From Datura wrightii (taxonomy: Eukaryota > Streptophyta > Magnoliopsida > Solanales > Solanaceae), in NCBI GenBank assembly GCA_035772735.1, contig JASDFA010000027.1:31354001-31418000 (forward strand): a stretch of DNA of 64,000 nucleotides. Direction: 5' to 3'. The translations under genes and the position numbers were made by a program. Under the pieces are notes generated by a model. It was not told the origin of the DNA. It ran no database searches and saw only the letters and a program-made list of their open reading frames with translations. Below are positions 12,248 through 23,746 of the stretch, one piece after another; position 1 is the first letter of the stretch, and every line of letters begins with the position of its first letter.

Positions 12248-14874
12248 TGTCACGACCCAAGCATGGACCCCAGATTGAGAGATGGGACCTAGAACCACGA
12301 AGAGCTCCAAGCTAACCCATGGCGTGGCATATTACTAGCACAATATAACTTATAAGGAAAACTAATCAAAAGCTAACTGAAATATAAGATATTCCCTTAC
12401 GCATGATAAGATAATTTGTAAATGTAAACACTGAGTCATAAAGTTGAACATGCTAAGTGTATGTCTGGAAGCCTCTACTGGCTGATGAGATGCTAGGTTA
12501 AGCCCCCAGCTAACTCCAAAGTATGAAGCTGAAATAAGGTAAGAGAATTGAAATGAAGTAGATAACTCTAGTCCTCGAAAGATGAGGACTCACCCCTGCT
12601 TGTTGATCAAGTCTAGAACATTTCTAACTGCGAGCTGAGTCTGAGTTTCTGGATCTATATCATGAAATGATATAGCATAGAGTATGTGGTCAGTATTTTG
12701 AATGTACTGAGTATGTAAGGTAAGTAAAACATACTTAGTAAAAAGTTAGTTGAAATCATACATATAAATTAAGTAGATCATAAGAGTAAGGATTGTATGC
12801 TAAAGGTCGTATCTGATATATACAAAATCATAAGTTATGCATCATAAACTAAACCTAATGACCCAAGATTTAAAAAGTAGAAATCACATGACTTGTCATG
12901 CATGAAATTGTAAGTGAAAGCTCATAAACAGATCATTGGGTCAAACATGCTATAAAACATAATATCATAATTCATGAACATGAGTAACTGAATTCATGAG
13001 GAACGATGGGACACTTTTCATAACCTACAATGACCATGTATGAGTGCATGATGATCCCAAGTTTTACCCACATGGAGGAGAGGCATCCTAAGCCTTGTTA
13101 GGGCAAAGGACGAATAAGGTGTGATGTTACGATGTGCCCTCGGGGGGGGGGGGGGGTGGAAGCACTCTCGTGAGAGGTCCCAAATATATACCTGTGTTGG
13201 CGCGTAGTTTATGAGATCAGGGAACCTTGGAACCCCTTGCCTACTCGATGCTTTACCCTACTCCAAAAACATGCATATTTCTCATATAATGATATTCTCA
13301 AAACATCACTTAAAACTAAACATTGGGAGTCTTGATTCCAAATAATATCATAAGCTACATTGGGAGCCTTTACTCCAAATCATATCACAAACAGATCTTG
13401 TTAGCCTTTGCTACATTCATAATAAGCATAATTAACTTTCCATGGGCTTGCCCAAATCATAAAATCATACATGCTTTAAATTAACTTCATACCACAAAAT
13501 TATGAAATCATAATTTCAGAGTTCATAAACATTCATGCATAGTAGACAACTCATCATGCTTAAAATCATAGATCATAGGCTTGAATTTTCATAAAACATG
13601 CATGATAGGGAATAATCATTATAAACTTGAAATCATGAATTAGTAAGTAAATTGAGATTCAAATCTGCCCTAGTAGCCATAAATCATCAATTGAAACATG
13701 AGAGAATTCAACCCATAGTGGTAGCATGGAAGATTGCATTGAGTTGGGTTATACCCTAGAATTTCACAATTTAGAACTTGAGAAGTAAAATCGTGAATTT
13801 GGACTTTAAAGGGGCATGAGGGTGGAAGAATGTCCCCCACTCATAACCCTACATACCTGGGTTGATGATCCTTTGACTTCTCTTGAAGACCAAAGGATGA
13901 TTTGGAATATCTTGAAGAAGAACCCTAGCTCCTTTATTGAGAGAAAATCCAACTAGCGATTTTTTGGAGAGGGCGAGGATTTATGCTAGGTTAATCCCTT
14001 TAATCTAACCTTTAGGAAGCCCGAAACTACGTCATTTAGGAGTTAGAAGCTTAGGAGTTTTGAAAGATTCCCCTAAACTAATTTATTCAAGCTTGAAATT
14101 GGCAATTACAATGACCAAAAGGATGGGTCGTTGTTTGATAGGACAACCGTATTGAGGTTCATCTGGTGCCTGTCTCTATTTCAATAAACTACTCATAACT
14201 TTTTACTTCGAACTCTGATTGATGCAAGGTTGGATGCGCTGGAAAGAAGACTCCAAGTGATTTAATTTGATATGTTGAATCATCTGAAAATAATATGTAA
14301 AATTAGAGCAATGGTTGTTTGAAGGTGACCCTTGTAAGAACTTATAGGAAAACTCAATCGAAAAGAAGGCTCTTAACTCAACTTTATGCTAAGAGGTTCC
14401 TTATGACCTTAATTTGCATCCAATGCACTTTTTACACTTCAGAATTGATCTTAACACCTTGTTTTCATAAATTTATTGAGTTTGGGTCTATCCACATACC
14501 TAAAATGGTTAAAAACTTAGTCCAAAATTTTAAACCAGCTGGAAGAACCAATGACCCATACAATGGGTCATGGTCCCAAACAATGGACCTTTAGTCCATC
14601 TGTTGTTTTCCCTATTCTTCCTTCAAAATTCTCTAGATCTACTTCAATGACCAAAAAAATGACCTGTTCAATCAAACAATGCTCCGTACAATCCCCTCGT
14701 GGGTTTTGGGAGAGTTTCTGACAACTCTATGGAACATCAAACAACGAGCATATCTAATGACCTGTTGGACCCTACAATAAACGGTATTGAGTTTTTTTTT
14801 TCTTTGATATTGTTTTCCTGCTGTTTTCTACTGTAAGCGTTGGGTCTAACCTAAGGAACTTTTAGGGTGTTACA
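12248..14874 (-). mobile_element. Solo LTR, family B, inserted in element E RNase H
   Basis: A single 2627-bp LTR from TGTCACGACCCAAGC to TTTAGGGTGTTACA, flanked by the perfect 5-bp duplication TTCTG (12243-12247 and 14875-14879). No internal element sequence or second LTR is present, so an earlier full element was reduced by LTR-LTR recombination. It carries the AGTCCTC-7-GAGGACT hairpin (12571-12593), the CAGTAT-7-GTACTG hairpin (12691-12709) and U3 words such as gggtcgttg and gggtcatgg (14120-14750). The LTR starting at 61889 and the fragment at 1335-2167 are relatives. The ORF at 14319-14594 is not a gene. Confidence 0.9.
13142..13156. repeat. Poly-G run, 15 bases
   Basis: An uninterrupted run of 15 G inside solo LTR B, in the transcribed half of the LTR. 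It is prone to length error in sequencing and assembly. Confidence 0.9.
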
Positions 14875-14879
14875 TTCTG

Positions 14880-16300
14880 GCAGAGTCAGAACTGGGGCTG
14901 TAGTAAGTCAAGCCTTCCAATCTTGAAAGCTCTTCTCACATGCATCAGATCACTAAAACGTCACCTTCTTTTGAGTTAGTCTGGTCAAAGGAGAGGTAAT
15001 GGAGGAGAACCCTTCTAGGAACCATCAGTAATAACCGGTTAGGCCCAAGAGACTCCTAATGTCTGACGGAGAAGTGGGTCTAAGACAATCCATGACTGCC
15101 GCTATCTTTTGATGATCCACCTAAATAACCTAACTGGATACCACATGACCGAGAAATGCAACTAATTTCAGCCAAAATTCACTCTTGCTAAATTTAGCGA
15201 ACAACTAGCAGTCTTTGAGAGTCAGAAAAATTATTCTCAGAGGGTCTGCACACTCCTCCTCTATTCTGGAATAAACTAGAATATCGTCTATAAAGACAAT
15301 ACTAAACATGTCCAGGTACGGATTAAATACCCTATTCATCAAATCCATAAAAGTTGTAGGAGCATTGGTTAATCCAAAAGATATAACTATGAATTCATAC
15401 TGGCTATACCGAGTTTTGAAGGCTATTTTCGAAATGTCACATTGTTTGACCCTAAGCTGGTGGTATGTTGATCTGAAATCTACCTTGGAAAAACAACTAG
15501 CTCCTTGAAGTTGATCAAACAAGTTATCAATCCCGGGTAGAGGATACCTATTCTTGACTATGACCTTGTTCAACTGATGGTAGTGCATATTCTGAGTGTA
15601 CCATCTTTCTTTTACATGAATAGGACTGGGGCACCCCATAGAGAGATGTTGAGTCTGAGGAACCCTAATCTAGAAGGTCTTTCAGCTATTCCTTCAACTT
15701 CTTAAGCTCAGCTAGAGCCATTTTGTAAAGAGGAATAGAGATAGGCTGGGTATTTGGGAAAAGGTTTATGCCGAAGTCTATTTCCCTCTCAGGTGGAACT
15801 ATGGGAATATCTTCAGGAAACACATTGGGGAACTCATTTACATCTGGAATTGGCTGAAGTGTTGGGGTCTCAGAACTAGAGTCTTTGACCCTAACCAAGT
15901 GATAGATGTACCCTTTAGCAATCATTTTCCAAGCCTTAAAGGTATGAAATGAACAGACCCTTAGGCGCTGAAATACTACCCTTCTATTCTAGGACTGGTT
16001 CATAAGGAAACTGGAGAAAGAATATAACCAGTCCATGCTAAGAATTAGGTCGAAGCTGACCATATCTAACACTGCTAGATCAATTGTGGTAATTTATGTA
16101 ACACCGTGACTGGATAATCCCTGTACACCCATCTAGTTCTAACTCACTAACTGAAGTAGAGATTGAAAATGGCTGTGAGAGAATTTCTAGGCTAATGTCA
16201 AACTAGACAGCAATGTAAGGAGTGATGAAAGAGTGTGTGGCTCCTGGATCTAGAAAAGCATAAACATCTGTTTGAAAGAGACGTAATATACCAGTGACTA
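14880..16300 (-). pseudogene. pol: Element E protease and reverse transcriptase (broken)
   Basis: Reading leftwards on the minus strand: a retropepsin site D-P-G-A near 16236-16250 (LDPGATHSFITPYIA), intact here; the protease/RT linker ORF 15686-15925; the RT ORF 15205-15639 with YHQLNKVIVKNRYPLPGIDN, FGLTNAPTTFMDLMN and the catalytic FIDDILVYS at 15283-15294; and a degraded thumb and connection to 14880. The ORF at 15205-15639 is one of the longest RT pieces in the window, yet the start of RT (MRMCIDYRQ in G) is frameshifted. The sequence resumes RNase H at 12247 once solo LTR B is removed. Confidence 0.82.
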
Positions 16301-17293
16301 CGTCAAGTGAATTCTCCTGGTCTTGACGAGAGGATTAAGCATAGAAGAGGTTCTTGTGCTGACTACCACTTGTACCTGATATAGTACCCTGATGAGTTGA
16401 ATGACCTGGCAGAGTTGTCGATGTGGTGGACTAAGCCTTCCCCGTCCTATTGACAGGCAATCTCTCAACCTGTGAACCAGTTGGCCACAACCAAAACAAC
16501 CCTCCTTGCTCATGTGGCATTCATCCAGATGATTCTTTCCATACTTAGAACATACAAGAAAAGTGCGGTTGCTGGAGATATGACTATATGACTGGGAGCC
16601 TAATTCTCCACCCCTTCGATCTTTGTAGGGCCTGGAAGAAGGAGAACTTGCTGATGAGGGTGCTGGAGGTCTCTGCTGCTGTTGTGGGAGACTACTACCG
16701 CCCAACCTATATTAAGAATACTCAAATTGGCCTGTTCTTGCCAGTTTATTCTCCTTTTCTATCTCCTTCATTTCTTTGCCTCTATTTGTTGTGTGTGATA
16801 ATGAGCCTGGAGATGTCCATCTCATTAATAAGCATGGCAGTCCTGCACTCCTTGACTACCAAATTTGAGACTTTGTTCACAAACCTAAGCATGCGATCCC
16901 TTGGCTCTACAACCATTTCTGGAACATACTTCGGTAGTTGAGTGAACTTTAACATGTACTCATGCACTGTTATGTCGTTCTGCTCAAGTTTACAAACTCA
17001 GTAGTCTTAGCTTTCCTTAACTACCGGGAAAGAATTTTTCTAGGAATGCAGTCACAAACTCATCCAACTCCACTGGGCCTGCACAATTCCAACTTTTCTC
17101 TATCCACTGCTTATACCATATCTGAGCCACTCCATTTAACTGATAAGCAGCCAGATCTGCACTTTCTACAAAAGTAACACCCATGATTTGGGTGATCTTC
17201 TACATCTCGTCGATGAACTCTTGCGGGTCCTCATCTATCTTAGACCAGTGAAATGTTGGGAGATTCATCCGAGTAAAATCCCAGACACTAGCA
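16301..17293 (-). pseudogene. gag: Element E gag, 3' portion
   Basis: Two minus-strand islands are clear. 16782-16967 reads HEYMLKFTQLPKYVPEMV, the end of the capsid helical domain. 16298-16705 holds a Pro/Ser-rich linker, CSKYGKNHLDEC and the zinc knuckle CFGCGQLVHRLRDC (CX2CX4HX4C), which binds element RNA during particle assembly. The region ends at 17293, where Athila element D is inserted; the N-terminal part of gag resumes at 48210-48398. Comparison with element A (4660-4740) shows that the two flanks were continuous. Confidence 0.8.
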
Positions 17294-18692
17294 GTGATGA
17301 GTTGGTAATTTACCAACTCATTAGGGTCTTAAGCATGAGCTTTAGCTTAGTTTTCAAGTAATTTAGATGAATTTTATGCCTTTTTTTCCTTTTTATGCGT
17401 AGACATTTTAGTTGAAGAAAAATAGCAAGAAGTGGAGTAAAAAGAAGGAAATCAGGTGAAAACCGGTGCTCCACAGGAGGACATCAGCAAAATGCCGGTC
17501 AAACGCAGAAGATCACTGATTTGAAGAATAAATACAACTGACGGTCGCGGTAATGAACCAGTGACTCGCCGATCAAAATGCCTACAGGCGCCTGAACTTG
17601 ATGGATCAAGGAGAAAAGTAATCAGACAAGTGCGGTTAGAGGCTAGTGAATCACCAAAGGTATAGTGGAATGGTACTGGAAATCACTGGAGGAGAAGAAG
17701 ATGACCGACGGCGATTTGCGGAGTGTAACCGGCGAACCATCTGTGCCTTTTTCCTTGGAAGAGAAGAACACCATTGGAGGAGAGTGGAATATTGCTTTTA
17801 TTATTTTCTTCTTTTACTAGCAAGGTATAACCATTGTTGCAGACTTATTTTGAGTTTGATTTTATTTTCTTTAACTAATGAAATCATTGAGTTTATTGAT
17901 GAATATACTCTTTAGTTTCTTAATCATGAGTAGCTAAATCATCAACTAGAGGTGTGTGATGATGGGTGCTTAATTAGATTGAGTATTTCTAGATTCATAT
18001 TAATATTGCTTAATTAGTGTAAATCTGTTGAATTCTCTCCAATTTATAATTGATGATCCATAGTCGCAAATGTGGGTTTACTTTTCTTACTTGATTTATC
18101 TTGAAAAGAAGAATTCATGTATTGGAAGAGAATTTGATGGTGGGAATGGATGTGTTTGTGTGGAGTTGGGAAAGAAATAGCCAAAACCCATGTTCATCAT
18201 CCTAATTAGTAGTTGATGGCTAGAAATAGCCCAGCTATTAATCCAAGCTCTATTCGGCTAATTGAATTGTATCTTGAGGTTCGAAAGGACTCAAGGAAAA
18301 GGCATCTATGAGATTGAAAATCATAGGAAGCCATCTTGACCAAAGTTATTTACATGTATTCACAATGATTTGATGAACTAACATATCCTTATTTGATTAG
18401 CACCCCATCTACACCACACCTCTAGTCTTCTCTCATTCTTATCTATCAATTTTGGTTATTTTGCTATTTTGACAAGATGGTTTGAATATTGTTAACTCTA
18501 TTTTTCCCCTACAAAATTCATGTTTTATTTTCCTTCATTGGTGCGAATTAATTCAAATTTCTTAAATTAATGCTTGCGCACATCATTCACAAGTCTCTAT
18601 GGAATTCAACCCTGACATCCTTCGGGAATATTTTTTTGATACAACAATCGCTTGGATTTTTTTTAAACGAGGAGTGTATTTGAGCATTATCA
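17294..18692 (+). mobile_element. Element D 5' LTR
   Basis: 1399 bp. The first 30 bases hold a near-perfect palindrome with 11-bp arms TGAGTTGGTAA / TTACCAACTCA and a 1-nt spacer. From about 17460 to 17745 there are words of the type ccggtc, ggcgaa and gactcgccg, clearer in the 3' LTR as ggcgaatcgccg (47011-47022). The box ATCATGAGTAGCTAAAT lies at about 17923-17939. Positions 17760-18476 match 47269-47985 with only four differences, while both sides match far less well. Confidence 0.9.
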
Positions 18693-18696
18693 AAAA

Positions 18697-18714
18697 TGGT
18701 GTCATTGTTGAGGA
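18697..18714 (+). other. Element D primer-binding site (Asp tRNA type, decayed)
   Basis: TGGTGTCATTGTTGAGGA corresponds to TGGCGCCGTTGCCGGGGA, complementary to the 3' end of plant tRNA-Asp. All six differences are C-to-T or G-to-A. It lies four A's after the LTR end. Confidence 0.75.
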
Positions 18715-18837
18715 CTAGTGCTTGATATCCTTGTGTTATTTGTTAATTTGAGTTAATCTTACATCTTAATTGTTGACATTGATGTTGCTATAGTTGGCTT
18801 TTACTGTCGGAGTTGAAGTTTCGCTTGCCATTGTTGA

Positions 18838-19551
18838 GTGATCATTGTCATGCTAATAAGCTCCTTGAAACAGATAGAGCTATTAATGAATTATATAAAG
18901 GGTTTTCATATAAAGTACCATCAAGTCAATCAAGGCAATGTATATTCTTTTAGTGAAAATCAAGGTTGGAACGATGTTTGTTTGGCTGAAACAAGTAGTC
19001 AAGAAAGTGATGATTCACTCTTATCTCACATGGAAAACACTCTTGAGGTGGTGCTCAAAAAAGTTATTTCAATTGATTCAGGAGTGCAAGAGTTGCAGAG
19101 TGAATTGTTGGACCTCACTACAACAGTGAAAAATCACGATGATGCAATAAAATAGTTATAAGATAGAATGAATGTGTTAGCACTCCAAGTGGTAGCTCAA
19201 CAAGTAACAAAGGAAACAAAAGTTTCACCACCCCAACCCAACATAGATAAAGAAACATTTGGAGGGGAGATGGAAGAAGAGATCCTGGAAGAAATGTTTG
19301 TTAGCCTTTTCTTGAGAAGTGAAGAATGGGAGGAGGTATGTCAAGTGAACATAGGGATAGGAACTTATACCTTCCGACCTACGAAGCTCGACCTCAAAAA
19401 TAAGACAACCCCACCTTCACAACCACCCATTTTTGTACCTCCGAGTTTAGAAGTCAAACATTTACCTACCAATTTGAGATATGCATATCTGGGGAAAAAT
19501 GAGACACTCACGGTCATGATTTCAGCAAAGTTCACTTCTAACCAGGTATAA
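18838..19551 (+). pseudogene. gag: Element D gag C-terminal remnant and pre-RT linker; protease missing
   Basis: Only about 240 codons remain between the primer site and RT. The first part (18838-19155) reads ENQGWNDVCLAE, then a coiled-coil-like MENTLEVVLKKVISIDSG..LQSELLDL, as in the region after the zinc knuckle of Athila gag. A TAG-containing break at about 19153 precedes a second frame (19168-19551) whose end, PPSLEVKHLPTNLRYAYLG, is the conserved linker just before Athila RT. The capsid domain, zinc knuckle and aspartic protease motif are absent, so a large internal deletion removed them. Compare element C (38548-40917), which keeps exactly those parts. Confidence 0.72.
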
Positions 19552-19560
19552 AAACTCATA

Positions 19561-20990
19561 GTGGTATTGAAAAGGCATATCCGAGCCTTAGGGTGGTCGA
19601 TAGCTGATATTATCGGTATTCCTCCAGGGATTTGTACTCACAAGATTAATCGTAAAGAGAATTGTAGCCCATCAGTCGAGCATCAGAGGCGTCTAAATCC
19701 ACCTATGCAAGAGGTGGTCAAGAAAGAAATTATTAAATGGCTAGATGCATGAGTGGTAAATCCTATTGCTAACAGCAGTTGGGTAAGCCCCGTACAGTGT
19801 GTGCCAAAAAAGAGGGGCATTATGGTTGTCCCAAATGAAAAGAATGAATTAATTGCAACCTGCCTAGTTACTAGATGGAGATTTTGCATGGATTATCATA
19901 AGTTAAACTCCCGGACAAAGAAATATCACTTCCCTGTGCCATTCATTGATCAAATATTAGATCACTTGGCTGGAAAAGAATATTATTGTTTCTTGGATGG
20001 ATACTCAGGGGACAATCAAATCTCCATTGCACCTAAGGATTATGAGAAAACCACTTTTACATGTCCATACGGGACTTTTGCCTTCAATAGGATGCCTTTT
20101 GGTCTTAGCAATGCTCCCACCACTTTCCAAAGATGCATAATGTCCATCTTTTAAGACATGGTGGAGGACACTATGGAAGTCTTTATGGATGACTTCTCAG
20201 TTGTGGGGGATTCATTTGAATATTGTTTGGTACACCTAGAAGAGGTATTGAAGAGATGCGAGGAGACAAACTTGGTCCTCAATTAGGAAAAATGTCATTT
20301 CATAGTAAAAGAAAGGATTGCATTGGGGCACAAAATCTCCGAAAAAGGAATTGAGGTAGACCAAGCTAAGATCAATGCTATTGCTCAACTACCGCCACCA
20401 AGCATAGTGAAGGGTGTTAGGAGTTTCCTCGAGCATACGGGAATTTACCACAATTTTATTCAGGATCTCTCCAAGATAGCACATCCTCTATTTCGGCTGC
20501 TAGAAAAAGAGGCGAAGTTCAATTTCAATGAGGGGTGTATGAAGGCCTTTGAAGAGTTGAAGGAAAGGCTAGTTTCCTCTCCAATCATTAGGGCACCTAA
20601 TTGGTCAAAGAACTTCGAGCTCATGTGCGATGCCAGTGGGGTAGCATTAGGGGCACTCCTTGAGCAGCAGAAAGTCAAGGTGTTTCACCCCATTTACTAT
20701 ACCAGCAAGGCCCTAAATGATGCACAAATAGACTATACAGTGACTGAACAAGAATTACTCACTGTTTTGTTTGTGTTCATGAAGTTTAGCATATTTTTTG
20801 GGAACCAAAGTGGTGCACATGGACCATACAACACTCAGGTATTTGATGGCCAAGAAAGATGCTAAATCCAGGCTTATTAAGTGGGTTCTGTTGTTGCAGG
20901 AATTCAACTTTGAAGTGAAAGATCGTAAGGGGTGTGCGAATCAAGAGGCCGGCTATCTATCACGCCTGAGACAAGGGGTTAACCAGAAAT
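19561..20990 (+). pseudogene. pol: Element D reverse transcriptase and RNase H (broken)
   Basis: The reading frame begins with IRALGWSIADI, then HQRRLNPPMQEVVKKEI, a TGA at 19750-19752, WVSPVQCVPKKRG and FCMDYHKLN, PFGLSNAPTTFQRC, a TAA at 20152-20154, the catalytic FMDD at 20182-20193, a TAG at 20284-20286, and the thumb with GHKISEKGIEVD. RNase H follows with LMCDASGVALGALLEQ near 20620; a frameshift near 20790 moves the last part (LRYLMAKKDAKSRLIKWVLLLQEF) to the frame of 20798-21034. Three premature stops and one frameshift make it non-functional. The domain order and motifs are those of Athila elements. Polymerase and RNase H would together copy element RNA into DNA. Confidence 0.88.
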
Positions 20991-21039
20991 CCAAGAGGAA
21001 ATTAATGATAACTTCCCGGATGAACATATTCTAGCTGCA

Positions 21040-22330
21040 ACCCACGACTTAACACCGTGGTTTACCGACTTTGCTAATTATTTGGCAAGCAACCTCATAC
21101 CCGAAGGTTTAAACTTTCCTCAAAAGAAGAAATTCATGCATGATGTCTGAAAGTTTTATTGGGATGAACCTTACCTTTTTCGTAGTTGCGTGCATGGTTT
21201 GATTCAACTGTGTGTCCTAGAAGTGGAAATGGTACCAATTATAGAGGCTATTCATTCTTCACCTGTGGGGGCCATTATGGAAGTGTGCAGACAACTTCTA
21301 AGGTGTTACAGTGTCGATTTTATTTCCCTACCCTACATCAGGATGCTCATGACTTTGTGAAGCAATGCGATCGGTGTCAACGAACAGGGAGTATTTCAAG
21401 GAGGCACGAACTTCCATTGACACCAATCCTATAGGTTGAGTTGTTCGATGTATGGGGGATTGATTTCATGAGCCCCTTTGCAAGCTTGTATGGAAATATG
21501 TATATCTTGGTGGCGGTCCATTATGTCTTTAAGTATGTAGAAGCTGTAGCATTATCCAACAACAAGGGGAGGAGTGTAACAGCCTTTTTGAAGCACATTT
21601 TCTCTCGGTTTGGCACTCCTAGAGCTATCATTAGTGATGGAGAATCACATTTTGCAATCGATTGTTCAGTACCTTGTTAGCCAAATGTGGTGTGAAGCAC
21701 AAAGTTGCCACCCCTTATCACCCACAGACCAGTGGCCAAGCAGAAATTTCAAATCGGGATATCAAATATATCTTGACTAAAACAGTCAATGTGAACAAAA
21801 TAGATTGGGCTCGGAAGTTAAATGATTCCTTGTGGGCATATCAAACTGCATCTAAGACACCGATTGGAATGTCCCTATATCAGCTTGTCATTGGTAAGGC
21901 ATGCAACCTCCCTGTTGAGTTAGAACATAAGGTCTTGTAGGCATTAAAGAGCTTGAACCTTGAATGGGGAAGAGCCTTCCAAGGGCGAGTAGAAAATTTG
22001 CATGAGTTGGATGAATTCAGAGGAATATGAGAATGCAACTATTTACAAAGTCCACATGAAGCATTATCATGATAAAAAAATTTGCAACAGGATTTTGCTT
22101 CACGGGACTAGGTGTTGTTGTTCAATTCTTGACTGAGATTATTTCCAGGGAAGCTAAAATCTAAATGGACAGGGCCATTCAAGGTATCACAAGTTTACGG
22201 CAGTGGTTCCATGGAACTTCATGAAGAAAATGGGCCAAAATTCAAGAGCAATGGGCAGAGGGTAAAAAGATATTTTGGAGTGTTGGAGGAGGTTGGGCAA
22301 AAAGAGGTCTTGTACCTAGATGAACCATAA
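21040..22330 (+). pseudogene. pol: Element D integrase (broken)
   Basis: The zinc-binding HHCC part is split between frames, ending in HQDAHDFVKQCDRCQ near 21340-21385. The core carries all three expected acidic residues: Asp in WGIDFMSPF (21462-21464), Asp in IISDGESHF (near 21635) and Glu in SGQAEISNRDI (near 21743). A stop follows LTPIL, and a frameshift lies near 21660 between the second and third catalytic residues. The C-terminal part after 21940 (ALKSLNLEWGRAFQGRVENLHELDEF) is recognisable but out of frame. It is followed by the post-integrase box at 22355. Confidence 0.85.
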
Positions 22331-22354
22331 AACTTATGGAACCACGTCTGCCTT

Positions 22355-22387
22355 GACGTTAACTAAGGCCCTTCATGGGAGGAAACC
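22355..22387 (+). other. Element D post-integrase conserved box
   Basis: GACGTTAACTAAGGC followed by catgggaggaaacc lies just after the integrase gene. Element C has a matching box at 38495-38545 (gacggtaaaccaggcgct and cgggaggcaaccc on the minus strand). It is non-coding and conserved between two diverged Athila-type elements. The function is unknown. Confidence 0.6.
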
Positions 22388-23746
22388 AAAGCATTCTTAT
22401 TTTAATTCACTTTGAACTTTTTAACTCTTTGTTGTTTTTGATTTTAGAAGATAAATACAATTCAAGGTAAAAGGGGGACAGGGCATGACCCGTGCTTCAG
22501 CGGTGGGATGCCGATGCAAAAGCGTAGGGTGCCGACCTACCACAACAATAAGCAGTGCACAAGATATTCTGGAAGGCAATCAGCAACTCACTGGTGGAAC
22601 GCTGATACAATTTGACAAACCGTCGTCGAATCGCCAACACGAACCAGTACACCTTAGAGTAATCATCACATTGGTGTCTCACCCAGCAACATTTTGGTGT
22701 CAATCCACAAGCCCCTGGTCAGTAACTGGCTCTGAATCAGTAGACCTGCGCAGGTAATGTCCATCGGAGCTCACATCAGCGGCTCGTCGATTCTCATCAG
22801 TAATCGCCAGAAGACCTGACCTAGGTTTATGATCTTCTTAGAAGGTTGACTGGGTTTTGACCTTAAACTTCCCACTTTTCCCTTTTTCCACCTTCTCTCA
22901 TATTGCCAAGAAACCACCCTTCCACCTAACCTCTATCATTATTCACCTCCCTCTTGCCCAATCACCTTCTCTTTATTCACCTTTAAATAGTTATTCCCAT
23001 CTTCCATTTCCACTCCACCTGTATCCCCACAAATTAAGGGATACCATCAGTAAGCAAGTGCATGGCCCTCTCTACTAGCTATGACATCTTATTTTAGTAT
23101 GGTTTTTCTAGCTCCTATTTAAATTAAGGTAACAATCTACCATGTTGCAGGATTAGAGTAGATATTGTTGATTCTTTGTTTTTATTTGATTACCTTATAT
23201 TTTGTTTTGTGATGTGTGGTTGTTTTGTTCTATTGTTTCTATTTTTTCATTTTTATTGTGGGGGTGATGTTTGAGTAACCCCGGGTGGGTCACCTTCACA
23301 ACTTACCAAATGATAGATAGCATGGAAACTTTCTTAAGGGCAAGTTGTTGTTATTAATTTGGATGAAATCTATAAGTGTAAGTGGTTTTGGCGAAGCGCT
23401 ATGATTGGACCAAGTGGGGGATAACCCGTCGGCGAACCGCCGAACATGTTCGGTGAATCGCTGGTGAAACCATGGGTTTGATTGATAATTTTCTCTGATT
23501 TCTATCGTGAACTTGCGTTTTAGCGGCGCTTAGCAGTGGAAATCGCTGATGATGGAAGCTTTTAACCAATTTTACTGCTTCTGCCGGCGAACTTATCAGC
23601 GCTTCGCTGTTTCATATCCGCTTTTAGCTGATGTTTCACCAGTATCACCTAGGCCACCTTATCACCCTTTGGTTATTGTTTTGTTCTCCAATGTTCTGAG
23701 TGTTTTCTAAATTTTGTGCATAATACTAACCTCAATCTACAGCATC
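22388..23746 (+). other. Element D spacer between pol and env-like ORF, with CGGCGAA-type words
   Basis: About 1.36 kb without a gene. Between 22480 and 22820 and again between 23385 and 23640 it carries many words of the kind used in the D LTR: ggcgaagcgct (23390-23400), ggcgaaccgcc, the palindrome CGAACATGTTCG, aatcgctgg, gcggcgcttagc, ccggcgaac and cagcgcttcgctg. Between them is a pyrimidine-rich stretch (22860-23030). The last words end about 100 bases before the env-like ATG. Confidence 0.6.

Noticed and set aside
13142..13156. Poly-G run as a G-quadruplex signal
   Set aside because: A single run in one LTR with no counterpart in relatives; length may be a sequencing artefact.
14319..14594. 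91-codon plus-strand ORF
   Set aside because: Inside solo LTR B, antisense to the LTR, no recognisable domain.
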